In this document: in pieces, positions 63,679 to 64,000 of the stretch
Position numbering within the stretch: position 1 is the stretch's first letter
How the letters are laid out: every line of letters starts with the position of its first letter
NCBI GenBank assembly: GCA_951213105.1
Contig: OX578146.1
Span: forward strand, 50,499,275-50,563,274
DNA: 64,000 bases
Origin: Amaurobius ferox
Taxonomy: Eukaryota > Arthropoda > Arachnida > Araneae > Amaurobiidae
Direction of reading: 5' to 3'
Position numbers and translations under genes: made by a program
Notes under the pieces: model-generated
Databases searched by the model: none
What the model saw: only the letters and a program-made list of their open reading frames with translations
What the model was told of the DNA's origin: nothing

Positions 63679-64000
63679 ACGAGACGAGCGCAAGATGACA
63701 GTCCTCGATCGGATACATCTAAGTTTAGAATAAATATATAGTTATCTTAGTGAAATATTGTCAAATATTGGTTGTTTTGGTAGCCATATTCCACGACCTA
63801 GAATAGAAACTACATGAGGATTGAACGGTAGTGTTGCAGTTTAAGGCTTTTTCTCCCACCAGTTTTAGAGTTTAGAACTTTCTGCGGGTTAAGCAGTTGT
63901 GATAACCATTACAGCATTTGTGCAGTTTTCAAAAGTGAATAAAATATTTCTATTAACAGAACATAACTTCTGGCAAATTGTAAAAAGAATCAGGAGCTGT

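Larger units (their letters stand above)
52162..64000 (-). repeat. tRNA-Val gene array, right part
   Basis: Continues the left array after the Polinton and runs off the window. From 53,411 it is a regular set of higher-order units; 52,162-53,410 is less regular. All tRNA copies lie on the minus strand. Confidence 0.95.
63356..64000. repeat. higher-order unit 5, partial
   Basis: First 645 bp of the next unit, cut by the window edge. Confidence 0.85.

Noticed and set aside
23506..63680. Dozens of recurrent 62-101-codon frames in the tRNA array
   Set aside because: They run through tRNA genes and spacers and recur only because the DNA is tandemly repeated.
20900..64000. Regular short repeats with spacers, CRISPR-like at first sight
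   Set aside because: The repeats are 72-nt tRNA genes with homologous spacers in a eukaryotic context, not unique spacers.

Overview
The window looks like a piece of an arthropod genome, perhaps an arachnid (low confidence). It is AT-rich, has no recognisable host protein-coding gene, and is packed with eukaryotic transposable elements and tRNA genes. Three regions can be separated.

Region 1 (1 to about 21,000) is repeat-rich intergenic DNA. It holds two copies of a SINE derived from 5S rRNA, one with a clear 14-bp target duplication. It also holds a fold-back mariner-like element, a 2.35-kb hAT element with an exact 8-bp target duplication, a ~750-bp palindrome and a hAT transposase remnant inside that element, a hAT MITE, an inverted pair of a ~630-bp dispersed repeat, minisatellites, a Tc1 transposase remnant and one isolated tRNA-Val(AAC) gene.

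Region 2 (about 21,100 to the right edge, interrupted by region 3) is a tandem array of tRNA-Val genes, all on the minus strand. The monomer is ~250 bp: a 72-nt tRNA plus a spacer. Anticodons AAC, UAC and CAC are all present, interleaved with three classes of fossil tRNA. On the right the array is built of higher-order units of 2,298, 2,047, 2,800 and 2,800 bp, that is 2,047 plus 1, 0, 3 and 3 extra 251-bp monomers. On the left, a segment of about 4.2 kb is repeated at an exact offset of 5,806 bp and contains an 815-bp tandem duplication whose junction lies inside a chimeric tRNA gene.

Region 3 (35,662-52,161) is a complete 16,500-bp Polinton/Maverick inserted in the array, flanked by an exact 6-bp duplication (CACATA). 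Its left half is transcribed leftward: two small proteins, protein-primed DNA polymerase B, a zinc-finger protein, a helical protein, a chromodomain integrase (frameshifted), a PLA2/zinc-ribbon protein (frameshifted), a membrane protein (nonsense) and an A32/FtsK-type packaging ATPase. Its right half is transcribed rightward: a coiled-coil protein (5' frameshift), a hydrophobic-tail protein, an adenain-like protease (nonsense), a minor capsid protein (frameshift and nonsense), a 41-residue basic peptide, an intact major capsid protein, a fibre-like protein, a 23-residue W-repeat protein and an LRR protein. The polymerase, ATPase, major capsid and right-end accessory genes are intact; most other morphogenesis genes and the integrase are broken, so this copy is probably not autonomous.

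The most unusual signals in the element are: a TAAATG-containing start context at nearly every gene on both strands, several with a longer shared 18-bp motif; stem-loops in the two TIRs with compensatory base changes; a third, degenerate TIR-like copy inside the right end; and the fibre-like, W-repeat and LRR accessory genes. Functions come from motifs read by eye; no database search was possible.
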